From positions 1 through 22,310 of IMG/VR virus record IMGVR_UViG_3300025131_000480: DNA of 22,310 nt, one strand, 5' to 3'. The stretch is from a virus. The translations under genes and the position numbers were made by a program. The first letter of the stretch is position 1, and every line of letters starts with the position of its first letter. The notes under the pieces are model-generated. The model searched no databases and was not told the origin of the DNA. It saw nothing but the letters and a program-made list of their open reading frames with translations. Positions 1 to 7,680 of this stretch are shown piece by piece.

Positions 1-689
1 GCTTGTATATTAAAATGAATAAAACGAAAAGGTTCGTATCCATTATCTACACTATACATATGAGGTAAATAAGAATTAAAAAAGATTAAACGCCCTGGTT
101 TAACATTGTAATTAACTTGATAAGACGCTGACGTTATTTGAGCAGGATCTTTTTGAGGTAATAAATTCATCATTTGGCCTGGTCGAGGATCTTCAAAGAC
201 AGGTCTTGAAGTTTGGGGGCCGGCTTTTAAAAAATAAAACCCAGAGATATGCCCATTCCAGTGTGTATGAAGGGTATGATGTCCTCCTCCATCTTTAGAA
301 AATTCTTGAACCCAGAGTTCTGTAATGTAAATAGTATGATTAGATAAGTCAAATCCTTGTCCATCCAGTAGATTCCATGCCGTTGCTCCAATATAATCTT
401 GTAGTACTTTAAATTGAGGATCATTAATCAACGTAGTTGAATGATGCACCCAGGGGTGTTCTCCCTTGTTACCATATTTTTTATTTCTTTTTTTAATGTC
501 ATCTAGATTATTTAAACGAGCTTGTTTGATGTAAGCGTCAGAAGCTATATTCAATGGTTTAATCCATTCAGGTTTATCGGTCCAATAAACAGGAGAAGAA
601 AAATAGTGTTCTGTAGTAAGAGGTTCAGGTTTACCTCCTTCTGATTCTTTACAAAGTTGTTTTAATGATTTTTTAGTTTTCTTTTTCAT
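1..689 (-). CDS. 2-oxoglutarate/Fe(II)-dependent oxygenase, C-terminus cut by window start
   Basis: Open from an ATG at 689 to the window edge, 229 residues visible and no stop, so the 3' end lies outside. After a Lys-rich N-terminus comes a jelly-roll oxygenase core: HTHWNGHISGFYF at 141-153 (candidate metal ligands in H141-x-H143), PRPGQ at 168-172, then VKPGRLIFFNSYLPH ending at H210 (distal His), followed by the basic residue R222 expected to hold 2-oxoglutarate and a final beta strand (FIHFNI). This order matches the putative 2OG-Fe(II) oxygenases of the TIGR02466 type found in marine phages. The ATG overlaps the stop of the previous gene as ATGA, implying translational coupling. The substrate is unknown. 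The family call is fairly secure; which residues bind iron is inferred. Confidence 0.8.
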   Translation of the reverse strand, partial: MKKKTKKSLKQLCKESEGGKPEPLTTEHYFSSPVYWTDKPEWIKPLNIASDAYIKQARLNNLDDIKKRNKKYGNKGEHPWVHHSTTLINDPQFKVLQDYIGATAWNLLDGQGFDLSNHTIYITELWVQEFSKDGGGHHTLHTHWNGHISGFYFLKAGPQTSRPVFEDPRPGQMMNLLPQKDPAQITSASYQVNYNVKPGRLIFFNSYLPHMYSVDNGYEPFRFIHFNIQ

Positions 690-1312
690 TTAAAAGGCGT
701 TCCCAAATTCCATATCACTAAACTATATCTTGATCCTTTTTTCACAGGACATACTCTATGCCATACGAAAGAAGGAAAAACTACCAGAGATCCTTTAGGT
801 CTAATTTCTTTACATATCATAGTATTTCTTTTTTTATCTGGATCCTTATTTCTTAAATCAAATTCCAGTTCTCCTCCTTTATAATCTTTTTCATCAGATA
901 AAGAAAGGGTAACGGACAATTTTCTTATTTTCCCATGACTTGGGGTATTAGGTTGATTGTAGGGTATTTCCCAACTATCACAATGCCAATCATAGTATTG
1001 ACCTTTATCATATTTAGTAAATTGACATGACTCTGACCAATCCCAGGTAAAGTTCCAGCCTGCGTTAACATTAGCTTGACGAATAAAAGGATGTAGTTCT
1101 TTATATACCCAGTTTTCTGATATCCAAACTATATTAGAATCTCTTTTCTTTTTTAGATCTTTAATTGCTTTCGGACTCATTTTTTTAGGATCACCATATC
1201 CACCGGTCACAGCCATTTGTTCTTTAATCTGTAATCCATATTTAACAATCTTATCACAGATATGATCGGGGACTGCTTTTGGATAATACCAATAATAATT
1301 TGCTAAGTTCAT
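686..1312 (-). CDS. PKHD-type 2-oxoglutarate/Fe(II) hydroxylase (prolyl 4-hydroxylase-like)
   Basis: 208 aa, complete. It shows the Fe(II)/2OG dioxygenase signature: H110-x-D112 (YDWHCDSW), a beta-rich middle (KLSVTLSLSD, then YKGGELEF at 144-151), distal H185 in VVFPSFVWHRV, and R195 in GSRYSLVIW, the usual salt-bridge residue for 2-oxoglutarate. The GGELEF and FPSxxxHRV motifs are typical of the PiuC/PKHD and prolyl-hydroxylase-like families. Such enzymes hydroxylate Pro, Lys or other side chains using O2 and 2-oxoglutarate. It lies directly after two Gly/Pro-rich fibre genes and overlaps the next, unrelated oxygenase by ATGA. A promoter-like sequence sits 12 nt upstream of the ATG, leaving almost no room for a leader. 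The substrate cannot be read from sequence; a fibre protein is one guess. Confidence 0.9.
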   Translation of the reverse strand: MNLANYYWYYPKAVPDHICDKIVKYGLQIKEQMAVTGGYGDPKKMSPKAIKDLKKKRDSNIVWISENWVYKELHPFIRQANVNAGWNFTWDWSESCQFTKYDKGQYYDWHCDSWEIPYNQPNTPSHGKIRKLSVTLSLSDEKDYKGGELEFDLRNKDPDKKRNTMICKEIRPKGSLVVFPSFVWHRVCPVKKGSRYSLVIWNLGTPFK

Positions 1313-1323
1313 CTTTCTCTTTC

Positions 1324-1351
1324 TTTATACCATATTGACCATTTAAGTCAA
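1324..1351 (-). promoter_or_regulatory. sigma-70-like promoter before the oxygenase pair
   Basis: On the minus strand, TTGACT (1351-1346) is followed after 16 nt by TATAAA (1329-1324); each hexamer matches consensus at five of six positions. The -10 ends 11 nt before the ATG at 1312, so a transcript from here would have a leader of only about 4-5 nt or be leaderless. AT-rich DNA gives chance matches, so this is a candidate only. Confidence 0.4.
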
Positions 1352-1366
1352 TTTGATCTATATCAA
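1334..1366. repeat. two adjacent inverted repeats, operator-like
   Basis: ATTGAC-7nt-GTCAAT (1334-1352) is immediately followed by TTGAT-4nt-ATCAA (1353-1366). The first dyad overlaps the -35 of the promoter candidate. The arms of the two dyads resemble each other (TTGAC and TTGAT). They fill the gap between a fibre gene stop and the oxygenase operon. There is no U-tract, so a terminator is unlikely; an operator is possible. Confidence 0.35.
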
Positions 1367-3244
1367 TTATGAAATGGTTAATGTATTAGATCCCGACACT
1401 GTAAATTTAGCGACATAACATCCGCCAGGAGTTGTTGTCACTGTATTACTTCCTGGACTGACTGCCATAGGGAATGAACTTGGAGTTCTAAATATAACAA
1501 TTCCAGAACCACCTGCTTTTCCTGCTCGTGGATCACCACCGCCTCCACCAGCCCCACCGCCGGTATTAACCGTTCCATCAACGCCACAAATGCCACCTAG
1601 AGGAGAATTTGGAGTAGTACCTGAATTTCCACCACCACCATTTCCACCGACGCCACCCGGATTACCACTGGCCCCAGTTCCACCACCGCCTCCGCCTGCG
1701 TAAAACACAGGAGAGCCTGTTATTGAATTTTCTAAACCTACACCACCTGCGCCCCCTTGACCTGGAGTTGCAGTGGTACCAACGGCACCCGCACCTCCAC
1801 CACCACCTGAAGCAAAAACAGGACCTGGACCGTCTAAACCTTGACCTCCATTATTTCCTTGAGGACCTCCAGCAGGTGCTCCAATAGGGGGTGTGTTTCC
1901 ACATCCACCTGGTTGAGAACCATTTGAACTTCCTCCTCCGCCTGAACCACCATTTCCTCCAACACGCGCGGCCGGACCAACACCTGCGCCACCGCCGCCT
2001 CCAGCTGCAGTAACCGTTGAAATAGTTGGACCTGCAATAGATGAATCGGTTCCAGTTACTCCTCTAGGAGCAGGAGCAGGAGCAGGTGAAGTAGGGCCAC
2101 CGGCCCCACCAGCTCCTACCGTTACTGTAAAAGTATAAGGTGTAGACCAATTGCTTAATGGAATAAGAGCAGGAGAAGCAGTTGGATTACAATACGTATT
2201 AATGTAACCACCAGCTCCACCTCCACCTCCTTGGTGACCACAAGTACCATTTTGAGAGGAGCCTGAACCTCCGCCTCCACCTACTAATAACCAAGACATG
2301 TTGGCTGTAGTTTCCGGCTTTGGCCATGATCCTTGAACTCTTTTTGAATATTGTGCTTGTTGAGGCCATATGCCTGATGCGTAATTTAATTCTTTTGTAA
2401 CTAAAATTCCTGGGCCACCATTACCGGCTGCATAGCAAGCGCCCGACGTTTGAGGGGCACCTCCGCCACCACCACCTGTATTATCAGTTCCCGGTAGGGC
2501 TTGATTTCCTGTAGGACCAGAATTTTGACCGCCTCGTCCGCCACCACCAGGGCCTCCGGCTCCGCCTGGATCTCCACCTCCGGCACCACCACCTCCACCC
2601 GCATAAAGGACTGGACTGCCTGAAATACATGTTGCTAAACCATTACCACCAGCACCACCTGTTGTGGGAGGACCAGAAGATCCTGCACTACCCGCACCAC
2701 CAGCACCACCACCGCCTCCTCCTGATTCAGGTTGAGTACCGCCGGCTCCTCCATCATTTCCTTGTGGGGCTCCATAAGCTGAACAAGCTGGAGGATCATT
2801 ACCGGGTCCTCCTGCATCATTAAAATCTCCACCGCCGCCTGATCCACCAGGACCACCGACTCCAGGATTTCTTCCGCCTAAACCACCACCCGTTGCGGTT
2901 GCACCAAAAGCTACACTATCATTTCCTTTAACACCATTGCAAGAAGTTGGACTGCATCGTCCAGCGCCACCACCACCTATCGTGATTGGATAACCCGTAG
3001 CAGCACATACATCAATATGAGAAGTCCAGTTATCGGACTCAAGCATTCCTCCGCCACCTCCACCACCAGCAGAATCTTTTCCTCCACCACCGCCACCAGC
3101 AACTAAAACCATTTTTAGTCTAGTAGTTCCCGGTTGTGTTGTGAATGTTCCTGTGGCTAGAGTTGAAGTAACTTTATTTTTTCCGAAAGAAGTCTTATTG
3201 ACTTTTCCGATAACACCACCTTGTGAACGACCTGATTTGGCCAT
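1367..3244 (-). CDS. Glycine-rich fibre/adhesin-like protein, two modules
   Basis: 625 aa, dominated by glycine with Pro, Ser, Ala and Asn. Two tandem modules are visible, about 45-288 and 314-590. Each opens with a hydrophobic strand running into polyglycine (MVLVAGGGGGG; WLLVGGGGGSG), continues with GGGGAGG blocks and a VTVGAGGAGG-type strand, and closes with GGxGI(L/V)V. The modules are joined by a Trp/Gln linker (SGIWPQQAQYSKRVQGSWP). This matches the glycine-rich domain of phage tail-fibre proteins (Pfam Gly_rich_2 type). The C-terminus (GSNTVTTTP, then KFTVSGSNTLTIS) resembles that of the 953-aa protein at 3764-6625, so the two are probably duplicates with different module numbers. The start has AAGGAG 6 nt upstream, and the previous gene's TAA lies inside that site. 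Receptor binding is inferred from family and position. Confidence 0.8.
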   Translation of the reverse strand: MAKSGRSQGGVIGKVNKTSFGKNKVTSTLATGTFTTQPGTTRLKMVLVAGGGGGGKDSAGGGGGGGMLESDNWTSHIDVCAATGYPITIGGGGAGRCSPTSCNGVKGNDSVAFGATATGGGLGGRNPGVGGPGGSGGGGDFNDAGGPGNDPPACSAYGAPQGNDGGAGGTQPESGGGGGGAGGAGSAGSSGPPTTGGAGGNGLATCISGSPVLYAGGGGGAGGGDPGGAGGPGGGGRGGQNSGPTGNQALPGTDNTGGGGGGAPQTSGACYAAGNGGPGILVTKELNYASGIWPQQAQYSKRVQGSWPKPETTANMSWLLVGGGGGSGSSQNGTCGHQGGGGGAGGYINTYCNPTASPALIPLSNWSTPYTFTVTVGAGGAGGPTSPAPAPAPRGVTGTDSSIAGPTISTVTAAGGGGGAGVGPAARVGGNGGSGGGGSSNGSQPGGCGNTPPIGAPAGGPQGNNGGQGLDGPGPVFASGGGGGAGAVGTTATPGQGGAGGVGLENSITGSPVFYAGGGGGGTGASGNPGGVGGNGGGGNSGTTPNSPLGGICGVDGTVNTGGGAGGGGGDPRAGKAGGSGIVIFRTPSSFPMAVSPGSNTVTTTPGGCYVAKFTVSGSNTLTIS

Positions 3245-3254
3245 TTGAGTCTCC

Positions 3255-3713
3255 TTATGCGGACACCCAAGTCAAGCCTGATGCGTCCCAGTTCCAATTA
3301 GTTTCGTCGGATGATTTTACCCCAGTCCATCTTTGATTAGCTTCATCCCAACTAATGTGATAATTTTGATCATGTTCTGCAGAAGCATTTCTTGGATGTG
3401 CTACTGGAGCTTCCCAATCATCATTTCCATCCAATGACCATGAAGCATAGGGTTGAGGACTTAAAAATTTGTTTTTAGCGCTGTCGTATACATCTCCTAT
3501 ACCAGCGTATTTTTTTCTAAAATTATGATTATAAGAAGTTTGTTTCCAATTTCCACCACCAAAAAATGTAGAACACCAGTTTTCTCCACTTGCGTGTTCA
3601 TCACTTTCAACGTGAGCATTGTCTACTACAACAACTCTTTTTACAATTAAATGTGTATCAGCAGTATGTCCTGTTGGATCTACTTTTGATTCTAATTCTG
3701 CAAAATGTGCCAT
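3255..3713 (-). CDS. Conserved phage protein of unknown function, fibre-gene neighbour
   Basis: 152 aa. It opens MAHFAELE and has a VKRVVVVDN strand at 24-32, a NWKQTSYNHNFRKKYAGIGDVYD block (split here as NWKQTSYNHNF and RKKYAGIGDVYD) around 55-77, then PQPYASWSLD at about 86-95 and a Trp-rich C-terminus. I recognise this pattern from small conserved proteins of marine and cyanobacterial tailed phages, where it accompanies structural genes; no biochemical role is known to me. It has no signal peptide or membrane segment. It sits between the two glycine-rich fibre genes with its own promoter candidate at 3735-3763 and an AGGAG site about 10 nt from the ATG. A virion component or fibre assembly factor are both possible. 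Confidence 0.75.
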   Translation of the reverse strand: MAHFAELESKVDPTGHTADTHLIVKRVVVVDNAHVESDEHASGENWCSTFFGGGNWKQTSYNHNFRKKYAGIGDVYDSAKNKFLSPQPYASWSLDGNDDWEAPVAHPRNASAEHDQNYHISWDEANQRWTGVKSSDETNWNWDASGLTWVSA

Positions 3714-3734
3714 TTTTTTTAATCTCCTATTCTG

Positions 3735-3763
3735 TTTATATTAAAAATTTATACATTTGTAAA
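3735..3763 (-). promoter_or_regulatory. sigma-70-like promoter before the 152-aa gene
   Basis: On the minus strand, TTTACA (3763-3758), a 17-nt spacer and TATAAA (3740-3735); both hexamers match consensus at five of six positions. It starts at the base after the TAG stop of the 953-aa glycine-rich gene, in one of the larger gaps of this region (50 nt). The predicted transcript start falls next to the ribosome site of the 152-aa gene. Candidate only. Confidence 0.4.
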
Positions 3764-6625
3764 CTATAAAGTCAAGGTCCCTGATACCGTAAAAGTAGCC
3801 ACAGTGCAAGATCCTGTTGTACTTACTGTATTAGTACCTGGGGCTACTGCAAAAGCCGATGGTTTACATGCTGTTGGTAATCTTAATATAACAATCCCAG
3901 AACCTCCAGCACCACCACAACTGCCAGCTCCAGGTCCATCTCCGTAGCCTCCACCACCGCCACCACCTGTATTAACGGTTCCTGCGGTTCCACCTGAAGT
4001 AGGAGCAGAAGGACCTCCTCCGCCGCCACCTCCGGCTCCGCCTGCACCAGCAGTAGAACCATTTTCATTTCCTCCAGCTCCGCCACCACCACCTCTTTGA
4101 ACAGGGGATCCTGTAATACAACTTGTTAATCCTGCTCCACCATCGAGTCCACTCGTAGAGGGATAACCTAGACCTACTGCTCCAGCGCCTCCACCACCTG
4201 CAGATGCATAAGGAGATCCTGCTGGATGTCCATCTCCTCCAGGATAACCTTGTGTTCCGGCCGATCCTGTTACTCCCGGCGAGCCATGAGCTTGTCCTGC
4301 AATACGTCTGTCTGCACAAGGACTATAAGATGCGCCACCACCAGAACCTCCGGCTTGAGCGCGATTTAGTGGTGACCACTCTGGGGAGGGCATTTCCGCA
4401 CCCCCTGCACCACCACCTAGAGCAGTTAAAATTCCAATTGTAGAAGCAGATCCATCATTTCCTAGTCTTGAAGGGGCAGGACCAGGTTTTGCATCCCCTC
4501 CATCACCACCACTTCCTACTGTGACGTTATAAGATGATCCTTCCCATAAAGTTGTTGCTGATACAGGAGGAGTAGAATAAGAAGTAATATAACCACCGGC
4601 ACCACCTCCACCACCATAGGAGCTTCCGCCACCACCTCCACCACCGACGAGTAAATAATCTAAAGTTACAGCTGTACCCCCTGGATTAGCTGTTAAAAAA
4701 CCACCCGTACTATTAAATAAATGTTGAGTTTTGCAACCTGGGACAGAAGAAACTGTTCCTCCAGAAGCTGCTTGAGCACCAGGATATTGAATAATAACAA
4801 CACCTGAACCTCCAGCTCCACCTTTTTTAGAACAATTACATGGATTGGGATTACCTCCGCCTCCACCACCACCGCCACCAGTGTTAGCTGTTCCTGGGAA
4901 TCCTACTGTTTTAGATAAAGGTACTGGTTGAGGAGAAGGATCGGATCCTGAAACTCCTGCACCACCACCCCCGGGGCCTCCAGCCCCTCCGTAAGTTGGA
5001 AAACTTGGTGAGCAACGCGCTACGGGATCTGGATATCCTCCTCGACCTCCGCCACCGCCTGCTCTTAATGTTGCATCTCCTGGCCATGCGCTAGAACCTG
5101 CACCGCCATCTCCACCTGGACCTGTAACTCCTGGACCTTGATCGGGAAGATCAGGAGCTGCCGCACCGGCACCTCCGCCACCACCAAAACCAGCATTATC
5201 GGCTGGGGTTCCTCGTCCCCCTGGATTTCCTTGAGACATCAATTTGGCCGGGTTATTTCCACACCCAGCAAAAACTGGACCTGGAGCAGGTCCCATATGA
5301 CCTCCGCTTCCAGAAGCTCCATCTTTTCCTGTGCATCCTGGAGAGCCATTTGTAATTCCTTGCGCTCCTCCACTACTACATATTGTATGAATACCTACAC
5401 CACTAAAACTTGATGTACCGCCATCGGTACTCAGAATATCTCCAGAAGGAGCAAATATTCCTCCTACTCCTCCACTTCCGATTACTGCTGAATAAGTAGT
5501 ACAAGCCGTTAATTTTAAATCTGTATTATATTGATAGCCACCCGCACCTGCACCCGAAGCAAATCCTCCGCCGCCTCCACCGATAACTAATACGTTAACT
5601 GGGAATCCTCGAGTTGTAGGAAATGACCATTTATTTTGTAAGGCTGCATCATATTGATCTTCCATACTCCACATGCCTGAAACTTTACATACTGTGCCAG
5701 CCGCTTTTTCTTTAACGACCACCATGCCTGAACCACCATTAGCACCCCATTGATTACCAGGGCCATAACCACCTCCGCCGCCTCCACCACCGCGACCGCC
5801 TCCGCCTACACCAATAGGTGCAGTTGGGGGTTCTGAAGGAGGATTAGGAGAAGAATAAGGTGCGCCACCCACACCACCTGTTCCACCACCACCTGAACCA
5901 CCAGCTCCGCCTGGAATTGAAAAAGGAGGTCCACCGCCAGGGTTTTGAACTCCTCCGCCGCCACCACCTCCAACGTTTCCGTCGAAAGTTCCATCGGCAC
6001 CACCATAACTTGTAATATCTATTGTTGAAGTAATTGGACCACCAGCTCCGCCAACACCCGTTAAACTTGGTGAAGAACATCCACCTACCGCTGTCCAACC
6101 TCCACCACCAGCTGCTCGTGTGGGACCACTGGATCCACAATTTCCTCCGCCATCAAAACCTTGCGCAGGACTTGTAGGAGGAGTATTTCCTGATCCTCCA
6201 GTTCCGGGAGCACCATTACCAGCGTTTCCGCCCCCTGATCCTCCTGGACCACCAGCTCCAGATTGACATCCACCAAGGCCACCACCTTCGGCTTCGATTG
6301 TACTTGATAAAGCTATACTTGAATCACCACCTTTTGTCGAAGGGCCAGAAGGATAAGGACCACCTGTTCCCCCTGCACCAACTACAATTGCGTAGTCAGT
6401 TGAAGCAGAGACCGATTGACAGGTTAAGGCTCTAACTCCACCAGCTCCGCCACCACCACCAACACCGCCAGCTCCACCTCCGCCACCACCAGCAACTACA
6501 ACAACATCAACATTTGCTGTACATGCGTCTGTCGTAAGTGTTCCCGATGTCGAGAAGACTGAAACTTTGGGTGTGATTATTTTACCGACTGGGTTGTTAG
6601 GTCCGATAATTCCGCCATTAGCCAT
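3764..6625 (-). CDS. Glycine-rich fibre/adhesin-like protein, three modules
   Basis: 953 aa, the largest complete gene here. Three tandem glycine-rich modules are visible, about 37-315, 340-625 and 653-925. Each starts with a strand plus polyglycine (VDVVVVAGGGGGG; VNVLVIGGGGGG; LDYLLVGGGGGGG), carries a YxVxVGxGGxGG-type strand about 50 residues later, and ends GGSGxVxxx. Module 1 and module 2 are joined by a Trp/Gln linker (VSGMWSMEDQYDAALQNKW); module 2 and 3 by a Cys-containing linker. The C-terminus (APGTNTVSTTGSC, then TFTVSGTLTL) matches the 625-aa paralogue. Polyglycine blocks of this type can pack as polyglycine-II helices in phage adhesins (known for S16-like gp38); whether that holds here is inferred. 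AGGAGG lies 11 nt before the ATG. A host-recognition fibre is the best guess. Confidence 0.8.
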   Translation of the reverse strand: MANGGIIGPNNPVGKIITPKVSVFSTSGTLTTDACTANVDVVVVAGGGGGGAGGVGGGGGAGGVRALTCQSVSASTDYAIVVGAGGTGGPYPSGPSTKGGDSSIALSSTIEAEGGGLGGCQSGAGGPGGSGGGNAGNGAPGTGGSGNTPPTSPAQGFDGGGNCGSSGPTRAAGGGGWTAVGGCSSPSLTGVGGAGGPITSTIDITSYGGADGTFDGNVGGGGGGGVQNPGGGPPFSIPGGAGGSGGGGTGGVGGAPYSSPNPPSEPPTAPIGVGGGGRGGGGGGGGYGPGNQWGANGGSGMVVVKEKAAGTVCKVSGMWSMEDQYDAALQNKWSFPTTRGFPVNVLVIGGGGGGFASGAGAGGYQYNTDLKLTACTTYSAVIGSGGVGGIFAPSGDILSTDGGTSSFSGVGIHTICSSGGAQGITNGSPGCTGKDGASGSGGHMGPAPGPVFAGCGNNPAKLMSQGNPGGRGTPADNAGFGGGGGAGAAAPDLPDQGPGVTGPGGDGGAGSSAWPGDATLRAGGGGGRGGYPDPVARCSPSFPTYGGAGGPGGGGAGVSGSDPSPQPVPLSKTVGFPGTANTGGGGGGGGGNPNPCNCSKKGGAGGSGVVIIQYPGAQAASGGTVSSVPGCKTQHLFNSTGGFLTANPGGTAVTLDYLLVGGGGGGGSSYGGGGGAGGYITSYSTPPVSATTLWEGSSYNVTVGSGGDGGDAKPGPAPSRLGNDGSASTIGILTALGGGAGGAEMPSPEWSPLNRAQAGGSGGGASYSPCADRRIAGQAHGSPGVTGSAGTQGYPGGDGHPAGSPYASAGGGGAGAVGLGYPSTSGLDGGAGLTSCITGSPVQRGGGGGAGGNENGSTAGAGGAGGGGGGGPSAPTSGGTAGTVNTGGGGGGGYGDGPGAGSCGGAGGSGIVILRLPTACKPSAFAVAPGTNTVSTTGSCTVATFTVSGTLTL

Positions 6626-6640
6626 GGTTTAGATTACCTC

Positions 6641-7033
6641 CTATGCGTCGTCTAGTACTTCATACGATATGAATAGATCGAGATCTGATGCAGCGCTAGC
6701 TCCACCTTTTAAAACGTCCAGTTCTCTTAAATAAATTGGTGTATCTGATACCACCAAAGATGAATCAGCTGGAACGGAAATTGTTTTAGCTAGATAAACA
6801 TCTGCTGCTCCACCAGCAACTGTACCACCAGCTGAAGTTTGAACATTTGTATCCACATATAGAGTTAAATCTGCAGCCGCCGAACCATCGACGTTTGCAC
6901 ATACAATTCTGTTAATTTTAATTAATTTATCTGTAGCCACCGTGAATAAAGCTGTAGTTACAGTGTTAGTTAAATTCCAGCCAACGGATTCACCGTTAAT
7001 CGTTGTTACTGATACTATATTTGGATTTGCCAT
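6641..7033 (-). CDS. Small beta-rich virion protein, unknown function
   Basis: 130 aa, rich in Thr, Val, Ala and Asp, with no signal or membrane segment. Alternating hydrophobic stretches (KLIKINRIVCANVDG, LTLYVDTNVQT, LDLFISYEVLDDA) suggest a beta-sandwich. It sits between a fibre-like gene and the large glycine-rich gene, so a fibre or fibre-attachment role fits. The fold pattern resembles the 142-aa protein at 11491-11919 (strand followed by an LYVD or LYCD element), but I cannot claim homology. The stop codon is fused to the downstream ribosome site (TAGGAGG). It is probably a real virion protein; function unknown. Confidence 0.65.
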   Translation of the reverse strand: MANPNIVSVTTINGESVGWNLTNTVTTALFTVATDKLIKINRIVCANVDGSAAADLTLYVDTNVQTSAGGTVAGGAADVYLAKTISVPADSSLVVSDTPIYLRELDVLKGGASAASDLDLFISYEVLDDA

Positions 7034-7055
7034 ATTTTAATTCCTTTGTTTGTTT

Positions 7056-7673
7056 TTACCCGAAAATCATTGCCATTGCAATAGCTTTTCCTGTTGAAAT
7101 TCCAGCACTTCCCCAGTCCGCTGACCCTGAACCATCTGTAACTAAAGCTTGGCCATTAGTCCCATCTGCTGCAGGAAATGTATATGCGGGTTGAGCAGCT
7201 GCTGTTCCTGCTGACCCTCTCGTACTAACGAATCCCGCCGTACGAATATCTGTTCCATCTTTATAACACCATGTATTACCATATTTAGGAATAGTTATTC
7301 CTGTTTGGCCCGTAACTTTAAAAGTTATGGTATCAGAACCTGTTCGTGTAGTTCCATCAATAATTAAGAAAGGTTTAAGAATATCCGCTGCTCCACCAGG
7401 AGAAGATCCCGACCCTGCTTGATCAGCAATATCTAGTACTCTATTAGAACCACCAGTGGTTCCTGTAAGTTTAATAATCGTAGCTCTACCATCATAAGTT
7501 CCACTAGAATTATCAGGGATCGTTAAAGTTCTATCAGTCGTCATTGCGACTTCGATATACTTAAACATATCTCTAATGAAATTTAAATTGGTATTAGTAT
7601 TATCTCCCCATGTACCGGCATTTTCACCAGTAGTCATTAGGTTAAATCCAAATGCGTTATAATTTGATGCCAT
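7056..7673 (-). CDS. Tail-fibre-like structural protein
   Basis: 205 aa. The N-terminus has the GENAGTWGDNTNTNLNFI element (17-34), which I recognise from fibre and tail-associated proteins of many marine phages. The middle is predicted beta-rich with small polar residues. Toward the C-terminus comes NGQALVTDGSGSADWG, a motif common in phage fibres before a tip region, and the protein ends with the short hydrophobic tail GKAIAMAMIFG, also recurrent in marine phage fibres. The protein is short for a fibre shaft. GTAGGAG lies 5 nt upstream of the ATG. The structural role is likely; whether it forms a fibre, a fibre base or an adaptor is open. Confidence 0.65.
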   Translation of the reverse strand: MASNYNAFGFNLMTTGENAGTWGDNTNTNLNFIRDMFKYIEVAMTTDRTLTIPDNSSGTYDGRATIIKLTGTTGGSNRVLDIADQAGSGSSPGGAADILKPFLIIDGTTRTGSDTITFKVTGQTGITIPKYGNTWCYKDGTDIRTAGFVSTRGSAGTAAAQPAYTFPAADGTNGQALVTDGSGSADWGSAGISTGKAIAMAMIFG

Positions 7674-7680
7674 AATTCTC

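Noticed and set aside
3883-4443. Open frames of 69-84 codons on both strands inside the glycine-rich genes, and similar ones near 1834, 2401, 2629, 5138 and 5844.
   Set aside because: They are shadows of GGN repeats: low-complexity Val/Glu/Leu, Trp/Arg or His/Leu products without ribosome sites.
1367-6625. Collagen-like Gly-X-Y proteins.
   Set aside because: Glycines occur in runs and GGx blocks rather than strict every-third-residue order, so the glycine-rich adhesin module explains them better.
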